A DNA stretch of 64,000 nucleotides from Lytechinus variegatus. Its lineage: Eukaryota; Echinodermata; Echinoidea; Temnopleuroida; Toxopneustidae. Positions within the stretch are counted from its first letter, which is position 1; each line of letters begins with the position of its first letter. The stretch is taken from positions 15,956,402 to 16,020,401 of the forward strand of contig NC_054756.1 in the NCBI RefSeq assembly GCF_018143015.1. The letters run 5' to 3'. The notes beneath the pieces were generated by a model. That model searched no databases. It had not been told where the DNA came from and saw only the letters and a program-made list of their open reading frames with translations. Positions 1-12,725 of this stretch are shown in pieces. Position numbers and translations under genes: made by a program.

Positions 1-720
1 GCATGAATATACATCATAGCTCGAAAATATTTTGAACAAACGTGCAAACAAACGTCTCGCTTCATTGCGTTAGGAGTTTTAATCCCTGATTATTTTCTTC
101 TGGGATCCTATATGTCTACAAGCTTTGTTTTTTATAGGTTCCTCATATTTCACGATATTGTATTTCCTTGTAAAACATTACAACTGTGTATTTTTTTTGT
201 CATTATCTTCTCATATTGTGTTCAAGATGTATGTTTTTGTGGAAAGTGAAACAATAAATCATATCAAATCAAATAATAGACATTGCCGTTGCTGGCTGTC
301 CATAGTTGCGATTGATCGGATCAATCGTAACTCTTTGTAAGACGGGGTCCAGAACTTTGTTAGTTGTTACAAACATGCCTGCTTTCCATGGACTCCAATT
401 GAAGCCTTTCTTTCATTTTCCCCTTTCCTTGCTCTTACGGAATTGCAGCTCATGTCTGACATATAAAATGAATTTTCAGACTCGGTGATATACATGTACT
501 GTTTTATAATTTTCTGGAGATAATCGACTATTAATTATTGAAATAAAATATCGACCAGCACTAGGGGAGATAATTGAATCTTTCTGTGAGAAGATAGATA
601 TAGAAAGAAATAAAGGTGATGAAAGGGAAAGCGACTGGAACTGGGAAATCAGCTGGAACTAGAAATCATCTAGGTAAAACATTCTCAAATTTTCAATAAA
701 CAGATAATGGGCTCACTAAC

Positions 721-3700
721 CTTCTCCTCCATACTGTGTTGTTTCAACTTGACCTCTGACCTTTGCTATGATCTCTTCCATGTCAGAGAGGCTAAGGAGT
801 TGCTGCAATGATATGCTATAAAAAAAATCAAAGTAAATAAACTTAACTTCATGATGACTGAACGATATCATCAATCTAGAAATAAAAATCTATACAGCAT
901 ATACATATTTAAATTAATCTTTGATCTATTGCTCATCTACCCCCAACCCCCCCCCCCTGTAAAACACTACATGTATGACACCACCCATGATTATCTGATC
1001 AAATGTATTAAAGCGCATAATCACTGCATGAAAGAAATGAACATCATTTTCATGAATAATAATCAACATATTGTCGCGGTAATTGTCATTTGCTGCAGTT
1101 GCTTTCTGCGGCAAAGTTCTATGAAATGCACACTGAAGTGTTTTTTATTTGCTGCAGATACCTAGATTTGACGCTGAAAATGCGAGTTGCTGCTGCGGCA
1201 AATGTTTTATGAAATGGGCCCCTGGAGCCCCTTTCATAAAGGACTTGCAACTGTTGTAACTTTGCCATTATGGCAACTACATGGTAACCTTGATTCTGAT
1301 TGGCTGCTGAGTCCTGTTACTATGGTACCGGTAGTTGCCATAATGGCAAAGTTACAACAGTTGCAAGCCCTTCATGAAATGGGGCCCCTGATGTGTGACA
1401 AGATTGCAAAACATGTCAGTGTGGGAGGGGGTTTAATGACATTTCATGTGGGAGGGGGAGGAATTCATCTACATCTGTCATATGTCAATTTCGTCATCGA
1501 CTGACACCATGACATTAGTTTTAAGTGGAAGGGAAGCAATGGTTTCTGTTAACTTTCATAGAATGAAAACTTGTCAATGCTGACAAGTTTCATGGAATGA
1601 AGCACATATATATCCACAATCATAATGCTATCCAGTGCAGTCAAAGTCATATAGCTAGTTAAAGAAATAAGTGTGTAAATACGACTTTATAAATCACAGA
1701 GCTTTCGAGTTTCAGCACTTTTTACAGAAAAGGACACTGTAAATTGAAAATACTCACCTTCCAACAACATTCTGTACAACTTCTCTAACATGGTTGATAA
1801 GCTCGGTCAAACCTGGAAATAGAATAATCAAGGAATTAGAGGATGATTATCATCTAAAAAACCCAAATGGGTTGTAATTGAGTACCTGGCAGTGCCGGGA
1901 ATAATCATTCATTGAAATGCTGGCACACCGGGATAGAGGTTGTGCTAAAGTCAGGGTAATAATAACCCTTGATTAATCTACAGAACAGAAACAAGTGCTT
2001 TAAAGTTGAATCACCATTTTATTGTTATCATTTTTAAAAGCATCAAAGGTACTAGACAATTCAAAACAACTACATGAATTCTTTCAATTACATGTATCTT
2101 TAACAATATGCATCACGAAATTTAGAAGTAAAATGTACAATAAAACTTGTGAGCAACCGGTATGGATATCTAACCAAAAACATTGAAAAATAATGTGCAA
2201 ACATACTACTTCCTCAGATTTATATGGCAATGTTTATTCACTTCAGTCACCAAAGTTGCTAGAAAGTACTATTTACTTCGATAATAAATTAGTGCACAGT
2301 CTGATGCCTGTATAGATAATACCATGTTGACAATACAATAATAAGGAACATAAACTCTGAACATATTAATTCTTTTATTTTATTTGAAGCAGTTTTGTTA
2401 GGTTAAGAATGTGAGGATTTACAGGTCATAAAGGGTACAATGTTCACATGGAAAATGTTGGCGACACTATTTGAGTCATAAATAACATGAAATCGATTGC
2501 TTTTAAAACAGTTGAATTAGAAATAATGATACAGTTATAAATTCTGGCTACATACAGATTTTGCATTAGATTTGTGATTTTTTTAAATCACTCTTTTAAA
2601 GAAAGTTTAGCCCAGACACTAATGTTGCCTAATAACGAAATATTGTGGCCTTATCTCTTTTGTGTTACAGACTTATCACAAAAAAATGTGGGGGGGGGGG
2701 AGGGGGGCCTTAAGAGTTAAATCAATATCAAGCAAATGAGAAAAGCTTGAGTAATGAAAATGTTTCTAATGTATTACAACGAAAAGAATGGATCCAGTAA
2801 TACTATTTTGATTACGTTTTGACGCACTTGGACACTTGTGTGTAAATATTCATTGCAACATAAATAAGTTTATTCATTATAATAAAGCACCATATTGGAA
2901 TTTACATTTGATTTTGGTTCCCCAATCAGTGGGAAAAAGGAATATACAGTAAATACATAAATTTATACACGTATGCAGCAATATCTTACTGCAGATATAT
3001 CATAGTCAAATTAAAATGACAATTTGTCGAAGGCTAAAATGTAGGATGTCATTTCATGATTGATACCTTCCAAATATACACCTAAAATAAATTATGGAAT
3101 GACCAACACAATAAAGTACTTTAAGTTGAACTCACCATCTGTTAATAGGTATTGTACCATGGCAAGATATTCCTTCTGTACATCCTGTGTAGCATGCACC
3201 TTGTAGTACGTCTGAAAAATTAACAGAACAAATATAGATATGTCGAAAAGACATCAATAATGCAATAAAGTACATGTACATTAACACTTCATAAATGATT
3301 ATGAAAATACATGCATCCACCTTGAAATGTTGAACAAAACGGGGAATGTAAACTAATTTTCGGCATTACTCCTATGTGTTTAAGACCGGATGCTCGATCT
3401 GTAATAAAAATAATAAGTCAGAAAAAATTGGTACCAGTGGGATTCGAAACTGTCATCTACTGCTTGCCGGGCAGCGACTTAACAACCAGGCTATTCTGGT
3501 TCATGGCTAAATCACGATGAACTAGAATTCAAATACCCTCGATCCTCTTCTTTCTGACTCATTGACATGCAAATGCAGTATGCCGTGGACAATAGATAGT
3601 AAATAAAGAGGCTTTAATAGGAGGATATTGTAAGTTTGTAAACAAATTTATAATTATAGGAGTAATGCCAAAATTTGTTTACGAAATTGTAATTCCTCCT

Positions 3701-6700
3701 ATTAGAGCCTCTTTATTTTAATACTAACACGTGGAATGATAATGAAACCAACACTCTCCGCAGTGCAGTCCCCATCTTTCTAATTAATCCCACAGAACAC
3801 ACCCAACCACTGCCATTCCCTCCTGTACAACACATTCAGTACCCCTCCATAATCTTATTCTTATCAATTTTTCCCAGGCAGTGTATCAATATACATGTAC
3901 ATGTATCCACCATAAATGGGTAAATTGCCAATTTGTCTACTGCCAACTCGTCCAATCATCACATGGTCCACCTTCATTTAGTCCAATGCCATTCCGTCCA
4001 CCAACATTTCGCCTTAAACCATTTGGTCCAATCATCACTTCATCAAATCACCAGTTTGTCTATGACCATTTCATCTCATAACCATTTGGTCTAACATCCA
4101 TTTTATTTTCATTCATTTTGCCCAATTAATACTTACATGTAGTCCAATTAGACCAAATGGTATATGGACTAAATGGCTATTGGACCAACTGATTATCAGA
4201 CAACATGGCAATTAGACCATATGGATAGTGGACGAACTGATGGTAGACCAAATCATAGTAGACGAGTTGGCAATTGGACGAATTGACATTAGACGCATTG
4301 AAAATAAACCCAGAAAAGTAGTCATTCTCTTCATGCATGTTTTCAAAACAACACAATACAGACCCCATACACGTACCAAGGAGACAACCCATCATGGCCC
4401 TGAATACAAGTCCGAGAGGATCCTCGCCAACCTCGGCAGGAGGGCAAACATTTTTTTAACACACAAAAAAAGGGGTGGGGGACAAATCGTCTCCACTTTC
4501 AGAAGCAGTTTCCCATGTAATGTTTCTTGACATTAAAATAAGATAGATCAAAGGTCACAAAAAAAGGGATCAAATTTTGTACCCCCCCCACCAGGTACAC
4601 TAGTGCTGCATGCCCAGTACCTCTCATTACATCTAAATTCATGATAATTTTATTACACTGAACCAGGGTCCCTGTTTCATAACAATTTGTATAACAAATG
4701 CATGGTTTCTATCACAAGTTTACAACCCGCCAATCAGATTAAATCATTTCAGTAGCTTTCAACCGTTATTGCAAATTTGCATGTATTATGAAACTGGCCC
4801 CCTGATCTTCTTCTTACCAGGCCATTCTTCCCAGCCAGGGTATCAAGATACATGTAGCCTCCTAGAATGTTGAGCTGTACTCTGAGGAAGGCTGTTAACA
4901 ACACAGTACTGTATACAGCTACCACCATCCGTGTGAAACCTGACAAAAAGAGAACAAACAAATATAACGATATAAAAATGTTTGCCCATCAAAAAGTGAT
5001 AATTTCTTCATAAAAATACATGAACTACAGGTAATCAAGACATAGTATGTGAAAATTAGCAAATACATGACAATGAAAATTGACAGAAAGGGGCAAAATT
5101 TATCAATCATTGAGTTATCTCTTTTAGAGGTCTAGGTTAAAAATGTTCTAGAATGATATCGGCCACAATTCTTTATATTTCTGAATTCAAATTTGTTTTT
5201 TTAATGCACATATGTGTATTACATATACCATTAGTGCCTTCATTATGAACTTAATATATTTTTTTACTAACAAAAAAAAATCAAACTTGGATACTTACTA
5301 ACAACTTTTAATTCATTCCACACCAAAACCTTGTTTTCAGTTCTGCAAAATACAAATGGAATAGGAATTCAAATTACTTGCTGTGATAGTTTGGCATATT
5401 TTGAGATATTTGCACACTCCAACAAAAGAACATACCAACTAACATTGGCATTATTATCATTGTAAAAGTAATCCTGTAAACCAAAATGCCAAACAAGGCA
5501 CTTCAATTGTCAGAAACTCCTGACAACTGATACAAACAACTTTACTGGAGATATTTACATGGGCTGGAAATTTGCAACTACATTGTACATGTACTTCACA
5601 ACTCTAGATTTTGATAGCTGCTGAGACTTCCAATAAAAAAAATTGCAGATCTGCAAGTCATTGCAGTTGTTGCAGTTGTTCCCTTTTCAAAAAAAAATAT
5701 CTGAAGGCAGCACCAAGTCTATGAGAGGCTCTGAGATACATCTCCAATATGAGACTCTGTGAACAGAATTGTAGACTACTGTAACTTAAAGATTGAACAT
5801 GCTGGAATTTCATCTCTCCATCCCATTGAATGTATCATAATTACAATTGATCTTCCTTTCCTCTCAGTAAGCAATGCATCTTTAATTCTTACCCTGACTT
5901 TAGTCTCTGTATGAGTTCTTCTGAGTTAAGATGATGAAGAAGCAATTCCCTCAGCTTAGGAATCATGGAGAGCACTAGATAAAAAAATGTACATAAATTT
6001 ACTTAGGTAACGTACATAAAATGTAAATTGTAATCAAGTCATCTGATATTTCAATTTTGTATAATCATGAAAATGTAACTATAATCAATGTGCTTGAATT
6101 GCAATTTCACATGTCTACAACTACCGGTACTCCAAAGTTTTTTTTAAATTACAGTCAAGTTTCATTTTAATCAGTCAAATATTGAACAGTTACTGAGTTG
6201 TTCACTTTCGAACAATCGCTTAATTTATCAGGAATCTATATGTATTACAGTTGCAATTGTCTAATGCTCTGGAGTTTCATACCCCTTTATCTATAAACTG
6301 AGGTCAGTCTGATTGGTGCATATAAAAGATATACTACTGGAATAAAGAGTAAATTGCCAATTGGGCTTTATCAGTTTTGTCTACTTTCTAGTTTGTGTAC
6401 TATTAGTTCGTCAATGTTTGTCCACTAAAATTTAGGTCTAATTACCATTCAGTCTATTCACCATTTTGTATAAATTCTACTTAGGCTTTAAATCACATTT
6501 TATTTTCATTAAAATTGGTATATCGTGAAATGAACTGTTTATGAACTAAATTTTCATTGACAAAGTAAAAAAAGAAGTATACAAAAAATAAATTAGACCA
6601 ATTGGACATTAGAAGAACTGAGAATATTTCATAAGTAGATATTAAGTCAATATAATGTAGAACTAATGGGACTTGGACCAAATTAATAGTAGACCAAATG

Positions 6701-9611
6701 GGTTTAGCCTTTGTGGTACTGGAATACCTGAAAAGTATACCAACTGCAAGTATACCAAGTGAATATTTACTGAATATTTTGGACTTAAAGCATTACCTGT
6801 CATATTGCAAGTTCGCTGGTTGCTCTCGAAATGGTGTTGTCTTCGAGCCATTGCAAGGCATTCCGCTTCTTCCGTCTCTCTCCATTCCTTCAACTTCCAC
6901 TCAGCATACTTGTACAAAAGTGCTGCACCTGTAGAATTGTATTGGTTTATCATTGAAAAAATAAATGAAAAAGTGATTTGGAAATATGAAATATACATGT
7001 CTTATCCCGAGTGACTACACATCCCCTCCTTTCCCAAAATGGATGTTGAGTAAAAATAATGTAGGCTACAACTTGCAATTAAGGTAATGGGGGCAGGAGG
7101 GGGACTCTGTAATTTGCATTTTTTGTAAACATGGAGATGCCGTGGCCGAGTGGTCCAAGGCACCTGACACAAGTTCGGGGTTCAACCTCTAGCCATGGCA
7201 TTTGCATTCATGTTCTTGACCAACAGTGCTCTTATCCTAATAAATATACCTATCCAGTAACTACATGTAAGTGTGCACTTGTATTATAAAACAAAACAAA
7301 ACCCCTGCCCCCTCCAAAAAAATCACACCTCCCATAACAGAGAGGGATGGGATTGCTGAATTGCAGTGGAGTAACTAAAAGTCAGAAAAAGAAACAAATG
7401 GTGGTGTCTACGCATAAATATTGTAACATCAACTCTAGTAGCATTTGTTCACTGCAAACACCTTGCCTGTGACCCAGAGCCACCAGAAATTCACCTCGGG
7501 CAACCATTATTGAAAAAATGTTCAGTTTTGGTGGCCCGAATCGGGCAACCAATAATTTTCAAAGTAGCGCAATTTTTTTCCCGATTTTGTATGCATTCAT
7601 CAACTTTCTACAGTTCAAATTGCAAGCCAAATCATCATGCGCCCTTTTTGTTAATCTACACACAAAGATTGCATAGTCATGGAGGAAAGGAACATGACAA
7701 AGCAGTGGAGAATTATCCAGCCGGCCGTGCCGGCTGTCTGGCGTGAGCTTTGCATGCATAAAACCACTGCAGCTAGCTGTGCGCTAGCAGACTATTCAGA
7801 CTCAGGGAGCTGCGATACGAAATGTTGCTGCTAAGAAATCTTCCACAGAACTTTGAAAATCTATGTCAAAGTTGCATATTACACCAATAAAATGCACTTC
7901 TGTAGTCCATATTACTAAAATCTGGTGTAAACCAATTATTTGCAAGCATTAAAAAGAGGAATTATAACCTCTCTTTTGACCCCAAAAGACCGATTTCCAA
8001 ATGCATTAATACACATAAAACACATGTAGGTGAGTACATCACAGTCCCACATGTGCATTTGTATGTATATTGCTACTTGGTTTCTTTCGAAGCTGTGTCT
8101 TTTCTAGCCAAAAATAAACAGACGATTTCTTTCTTTCTTGTTTATTTATGACTTCTTAAACCACTCTTGAGGAAGTAAATACTTTGGGAAGGCATTTAAT
8201 GGATATGAAATGTGAATTTTTCTAGCATTTTGGCAAATGTAGGGAAGGACTTTTCTTACACTGTTTTTCCCAGATATAAGTTATAACTTTTGCCATTTTC
8301 TATTCTTTTTTCTTTTCTTTTTGTTATAGTGTTTAAACCATTTATACCCCTTCCCATTGAATATGCCTAATTAAAGAATGTTTCTACTGAAAAATAATAA
8401 TTTTCCCCATTTTTTAAATTAATTTTATTCTATTCATTTTTCTTTCATTTTCTTTTTTTTCTCAATTTTTTTTTTCTTTCCCCTTTTCCCCCTGTTCTTT
8501 GTTTATTCTTTCTGTCTTTTCTTTCTTTTGTTTTATTTCACATTTTCACTTATTTATGTCATTATTTTTGTTTTATTTCATTTTAAATATACTTGTTTGT
8601 TTCCCCCTTTTATGCATCGTTCTAATTTGTGCAGCATATTTTTCTGTGATTTTCTCCTGCTATAATATGCTGGAAAAGAGAAAATAAATTGGATTTGGGG
8701 CCTGTATAATCTTGGCTTTAGGATTCAAAAAAGGAAAAAAGGGAAAAATCATTGATTTGTACATCTATATGAGTTTGCTATGCACTATTTATTCACCTTA
8801 ACCTAATGAGTGTGTGTCTATACGGAGATTAAAAAAAAAAGTCCACACAACCTGGGAACAATACAATTCTTTTATTCTCTTTCAATCATTTCATATTTAC
8901 AATGATAGAACAATTTACATGTTACCACAAATCAATTAGCAAAGTAAAATAAAAGCAAAAAAGATTTTACATACAAGATGTACAAAGTGAAAGTAACATA
9001 GTGGTAGTGGCTGCAGTATTAATATTTCCAAAGTTTGTTTTATTCATTTTTCATTTATGTTTTTCTTTATATTTTTCGGGCCACCAAAAAAATGTTTAAA
9101 GGTTTTGGAGGCCCGAATGGGCCACCACCTTAAAAAAAAGTTGATGTGGGGTCTTGCAGTATACAAATACCACTTTATGTAAACCCAAAATACTCATTTC
9201 CATACAGTTACAATTTAATTTATTCTTCATTAGCCTAGAGTCTAATTAGACATTAAAAGTCATTAGGCCTAGTTGGGGATGATTTTTTGTATTCAGTCAG
9301 TGCTTAAGTTAAAAACTTACATTTTTGGCATATTCTTGTGTAGGCCCTCTCATGGTGAAATTTTTCATTTTCAATGACAATTTCACATACGGTACGCACA
9401 TTTTGATTTATTGCTGGCAGTGAGTGCCAGTGGCAAAAAAATTGTCCAGATCACAGAGTCACTCACACAAAAATACACGAGTGGGAACGTCATTTACAAT
9501 ACATCGAAATTCAGAAAAGAAAAGAAAACATACGGTACCTCCTGCAAATGCACCAAGTACGAAGAATTTCCTTCTGTGACGCTTAACAAAGTTCCAAATG
9601 CTCCCCAACAT
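721..9611 (-). CDS. PEX3: PEX3, peroxisomal biogenesis factor 3 (exons 1-8, 3' part outside window)
   Basis: PEX3 anchors in the peroxisomal membrane and docks PEX19 carrying newly made membrane proteins. Eight coding exons join in frame with GT/AG sites: 9539-9611, 6797-6928, 5893-5974, 5299-5342, 4818-4939, 3136-3211, 1758-1812 and 721-815 (226 codons; human PEX3 has 373 residues, so about 40% is missing at the left edge). The ATG at 9611 opens [17 protein letters not shown], a basic N-terminus followed by a hydrophobic segment, as in the family. Exon 2 contains [17 protein letters not shown] and exon 5 contains [15 protein letters not shown], both near-identical to vertebrate PEX3. Counting codons puts Leu93, Lys100 and Trp104 at the positions known to contact PEX19 in human PEX3. 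Exon phases are consistent throughout and no frameshift or stop is seen, so the gene looks functional. Introns carry MITEs and SINE fragments. Confidence 0.95.
1222..1390. mobile_element. palindromic MITE, family A (in PEX3 intron)
   Basis: The two halves are inverted copies: the left arm holds GACTTGCAACTGTTGTAACT followed by TTGCCATTATGGCAACTAC, and the right arm holds the reverse complement ending in CATGAAATGGGGCCCC. The centre contains GATTGGCTG. A second good copy is at 27225-27376 and a decayed one at 19172-19352. There is no coding capacity. Confidence 0.8.
1813..3135. other. PEX3 intron 6, no recognised element
   Basis: AT-rich intron DNA with a G-run near 2690-2707. I see no exon, tRNA-like box or inverted repeat in it. 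Confidence 0.6.
3431..3512 (-). mobile_element. tRNA-derived SINE fragment
   Basis: Read on the minus strand it has a tRNA-like B box (GTTTCGAATCCCACTGG) preceded by an A-box-like GCCTGGTTGTTAAGTCGC. It has no cloverleaf good enough for a tRNA gene, so a SINE head or tRNA relic is more likely. Confidence 0.5.
3601..3719. mobile_element. short palindromic MITE
   Basis: Terminal inverted repeats AAATAAAGAGGCTTTAATAG and CTATTAGAGCCTCTTTATTT differ by one base, and the inner arms (GTAAACAAATT / AATTTGTTTAC) also pair. At 119 bp the whole unit can fold into one hairpin. A related remnant lies near 3337-3375. Confidence 0.75.
3920..4311. repeat. inverted minisatellite element, copy 1
   Basis: The left half is a degenerate tandem array of ~16-bp units of the type ACCATTTGGTCTAAT. 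After a centre containing TTTCATTCATTTTGCCCAAT, the right half is the same array in reverse complement (ATTAGACCAAATGG). It begins GTAAATTGCCAA and ends GAAAATAAACC, as other copies do (24360-24762, 45161-45456; decayed at 6348-6705 and 16620-16971). The short reading frames through it are artefacts of the unit. Confidence 0.8.
4664..4804. mobile_element. palindromic MITE (CCTGTTTCATAA ends)
   Basis: Ends CCCTGTTTCATAACAA and ATTATGAAACTGGCC are inverted, with CCAATCAGATT in the centre. A distant relative with GTTTTATAAATATTTGTTA is at 58065-58225. Confidence 0.55.
6348..6705. repeat. inverted minisatellite element, copy 2 (decayed)
   Basis: Starts AGTAAATTGCCAATTGGG and shows scattered GTCTAATTACCATT units on the left with TAGACCAAATGGG units on the right. 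The middle has drifted strongly. It lies in PEX3 intron 2. Confidence 0.6.
7135..7205 (+). mobile_element. tRNA-like SINE head (Ser/Leu type)
   Basis: An A box inside CCGTGGCCGAGTGGTCCAAG is followed by a B box inside GGGGTTCAACCTCTAGCC. The spacing and acceptor stem are not those of an intact tRNA, so I call it a SINE head in PEX3 intron 1. Confidence 0.5.
7206..9538. other. remainder of PEX3 intron 1
   Basis: AT- and pyrimidine-rich intron. Related blocks containing GGTGGCCCGAATCGGGC (7530-7550) and GGAGGCCCGAATGGGCC (9105-9125) lie ~1.6 kb apart, perhaps the ends of one degraded repeat. I see no exon here. Confidence 0.4.
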
Positions 9612-10150
9612 TGTACTCTAGGCGTGTAAACTCCTAAATTGTTAGAAGAAACGAATTTAAGTCGACGTATATGCGTATTGAGGGTCACATAGCGCGTTAG
9701 ACAGCTGGCAGCCGTCTGTTTCGAGGAGTTTTTTTACATTTTTGTTTTTTTATATTCTCCTCGTACACAGACGGCTAGCTATCGTGCACCCACCATTAGG
9801 GGACTTGCAATGCAAAATCCCCCCGTCGGGGCTCTTCAATTTTTGTCTTTAATGAATAAAAATTTTGAAAATTAACGCGACCAAAATGCAAATTTATATT
9901 CCCTCTTGGCATTAATTGCCCAAAAACGGAGAAAAATCAAGTTAAAAGGAACAAAAACAGTGACTTACCTCGGCTGTCACGCAAATTCACTTCCCCCTTT
10001 TATCCGATCTTAAGTACATAAACATATGGCCATTGAGTCCCCTGTACAGATTGCGCTAGAACTTCGGTCTCTGTATTTGGTGAGTGAAGCCAACGGAGTT
10101 CAGCTGAACAACCAACAAAACAGAGACCGAAGCTTTTGGTCTAATACACT
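9612..10150 (-). promoter_or_regulatory. PEX3 upstream region with hairpins
   Basis: DNA just 5' of the PEX3 ATG. It contains inverted repeats GCCGTCTGTTTCGAGGAG / CTCCTCGTACACAGACGGC (9710-9775) and CTTCGGTCTCTGT / ACAGAGACCGAAG (10062-10135). A good donor-like site on the minus strand (GCCGAG then GTAAGTCACTG, near 9970) could mark a non-coding first exon. No TATA box was assigned. Confidence 0.3.
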
Positions 10151-10717
10151 AATACACTAATAGCGCGTGTGCGTGAGCGAAATGAGAAAATGTAAACAAT
10201 AAATAGACTTTGATCATCTCGTCCAACCAAACAAATGCATTCGCTTCGCATCAAGCAAAAATACAAGATCGCCATCTCTTCCTCGGAGACACGGTACAAC
10301 AGTTCTCGATGTGAGTTGCCGAAACTTCTTTTGTCGATTTGACTGAGGTTTTCTTTTCCAGCAATCAAGGATAAACGCTGTCACTGGCTGATTAATTTTT
10401 AAACATGTACATTTTGTCTTTTATACTGAAACAATACCAAAAAATGACTGTTATAAGCTGTTTTGTCCGTGATACAACGCTGGGATCTACATCTCGATGT
10501 TGTTTTTTCCCTGGCTGTAATTCATTTTGACCCGACTTTGTCTTGTCTTTCCGTTAATGCCCACAATCATTATACTTTTATTCATTCATTTACCTTTCCT
10601 CGATCTCTGTCTTCCCACTTATTCTTCCTGAATATACAAGCCATCATCCCTATGATCAAATTCTCCAATACAATGATCAATCATCTCATTTTGTTTCATT
10701 TCTCCTATTCATATATA

Positions 10718-11581
10718 CAGTTGAGGCCAGAAGTTTACACCCCCCACACACACACCCAAGAAATTCAAAGAAAAGTGCCAAATATCATAAAATTTACTTT
10801 ATGTTATACAAATATTCGTGCTATCATGACAAATTTTATATCAAACAAAATCATACCCCTTCATCACATTGTTTTGTCATCAGGAGCTGAAAAATATTTA
10901 GGTGTCATTTTTCCCCTTAAATCTTCATATCTTAGACAAATAACAAATAAAGAACTTGACAAAAACATTTCATATTTACTTCTCAACACAAATATTTCAG
11001 ATTATACTCTTTTGTCATGATGGAAAATGTAGTATAAATCATAGATTCGACATTTATACATTTCGATGAAACCAGTGACGTACCTAGGATTTTCCAGAGG
11101 GGGGGGGGCAAATTCGTCCGCCAAAAAAATTGACAAGCAAAAAAAAAAGTCGATCTTCAACCACAAACATAAGATTTCGTGCCAGAAAAAAAATTGACAA
11201 GCAAAAAAAAAGGGTCTTCAAGCTCGTCAGGGGGGGGCAGGGATACGTCGCTTGCATGGGTTGTGACTTGTCAGGGGGGCGGGGTAGACTGCCGCCCCCC
11301 CGGAAGTACGCTGGTGTATGAAACGATGTTTGAAAAATATAATAACAAAAAATAGAAAACATATGGCACGAATATTACTTTTTCTCTTCAAAGAAAATTT
11401 CACCTGAAATATACTTTAATCCTAACGGCATTCCAATCAGGTGAAAGAACTTAATACGCTCTTTCAAATTCCTCATGGTAGGATTCATATTTCTAAGGAT
11501 TCATTAAATTTTTACTATGTTTGGCAAGCGAACAAATTTCACTGAATTCCATGCATGTATGTAAACTTTTTGCCTCAACTG
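10718..11581. mobile_element. Tc1-type transposon, non-autonomous
   Basis: The left end CAGTTGAGGCCAGAAGTTTA and the inverted right end CAGTTGAGGCAAAAAGTTTA resemble Tc1-like terminal repeats, and both sides abut TA (atatata / tatatat), the Tc1/mariner target. The 864-bp element has no DDE transposase; the frame running into its left half matches nothing I know. It is interrupted by a G-rich element at 11071-11315. Confidence 0.75.
11071..11315. mobile_element. G-rich short element nested in the Tc1-type element
   Basis: The ends ACCAGTGACGTACCT and AAGTACGCTGGT are imperfect inverted repeats. The flanks share ATGAA. Inside are two copies of an AATTGACAAGCAAAAAAAA motif and two G-rich tracts. 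It belongs to the loose class with CAGTG.CGTA ends also seen at 46376. Confidence 0.55.
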
Positions 11582-12182
11582 TATATATATTTCTTTTGAT
11601 AACAACGAAAATATGTATACGATTGTAGTAACGATCCAAGTCTAGATGGCAGTTCATTTAGAGTAAATTAAGAAAACAACATTAGTTTTGTTTATGTCAG
11701 AGGATCGTGTTTACTTTTTGTTTTAAATCGATTTTGGACACTTTCGGGAGGAATTCCAGAACATATTACGTACAACATGCAAGCATGCGTATAATGGGCT
11801 CATATAGTATAGGCCCCCTGTCAATTACCCACGTATCTCAATTTGACCAAGAGATGGAATTAGGCCTTTCTTACATTCTTACACTCTATTAAAATCTCTG
11901 AAACGATAGTACTACTGACCATTATACTACACGGCATAATTATGGAAGTGGGAGGTTTCCTGGCATAATTAAAGTATTGCCACGTTTGGGGCCAAGTTTG
12001 AAATCATTTCAACTTGCAACTGATTCTTATTTTAAGAATATCACATATACTATATAAATTTTCACCCCTATGATTCAACATTGATTACATTGCAATAAAG
12101 TCATGCAAGATATTTATTTTATTTAAAAAAATCATAAACTAATATCGATTTTGTAGTTATGTCTATATTATTCTTTGGGAAC

Positions 12183-12303
12183 AGGCGCGCCGGAACACTT
12201 TCAGTTTTGGGGGGGGCAAAATCCTGAAGGGGGCACAATATTTTTGACAGCGTGAGATACCGAAGCGATCGAGCGGGAGAGGCTATGGGACCCCCCCCCC
12301 CCC
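12183..12303. mobile_element. G/C-run repeat (GGCGC..CGGAA end)
   Basis: Starts GGCGCGCCGGAAC, carries long G and C runs and a GGGGGCAAAATC motif. A related block with GGGGGGCAAAATC and the inverted end CTTCCGGCGCCC lies at 15130-15362. Boundaries are approximate. Confidence 0.4.
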
Positions 12304-12725
12304 ACGGTAAGGATTTTGTGTAAAAATGGAGTATAAAAGTTGCGTTTCTAAGTGCATTCAAAAATAAATGTCTTGAGAATTAAACAGTCTTGGATTTCTT
12401 TTTGCTCCTTCTGTTTCCTCCCTTCTGACCCAGCCTGGTGTTTCTTCATGACCAGGGTCGCAGTTCCAGCAAAATTACGAGCCTTATTGCAAACGAAATT
12501 GTTTCAAACCAATGTAATATAGGCCTTTTAAAGACTTTAAGATGACAAACATGACCGTACGCAGCCGGGGTCGCCGATCGAGAGGGCAAAATTCACAAAA
12601 TTCACCAGAAGTGTGCATGAAATCCTTCAATTTTATTCTAGAAAATGCAAAAGCTCCCCCATCACTCTCTCTTACGTTTCTTCGAAAACTTAGGTCTTGC
12701 AGCCCCACCCACTCCCGGGGTTTTT

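Noticed and set aside
10463..11020. 185-residue plus-strand frame
   Set aside because: It runs from unique DNA into the Tc1-type element and has low-complexity, non-conserved content.
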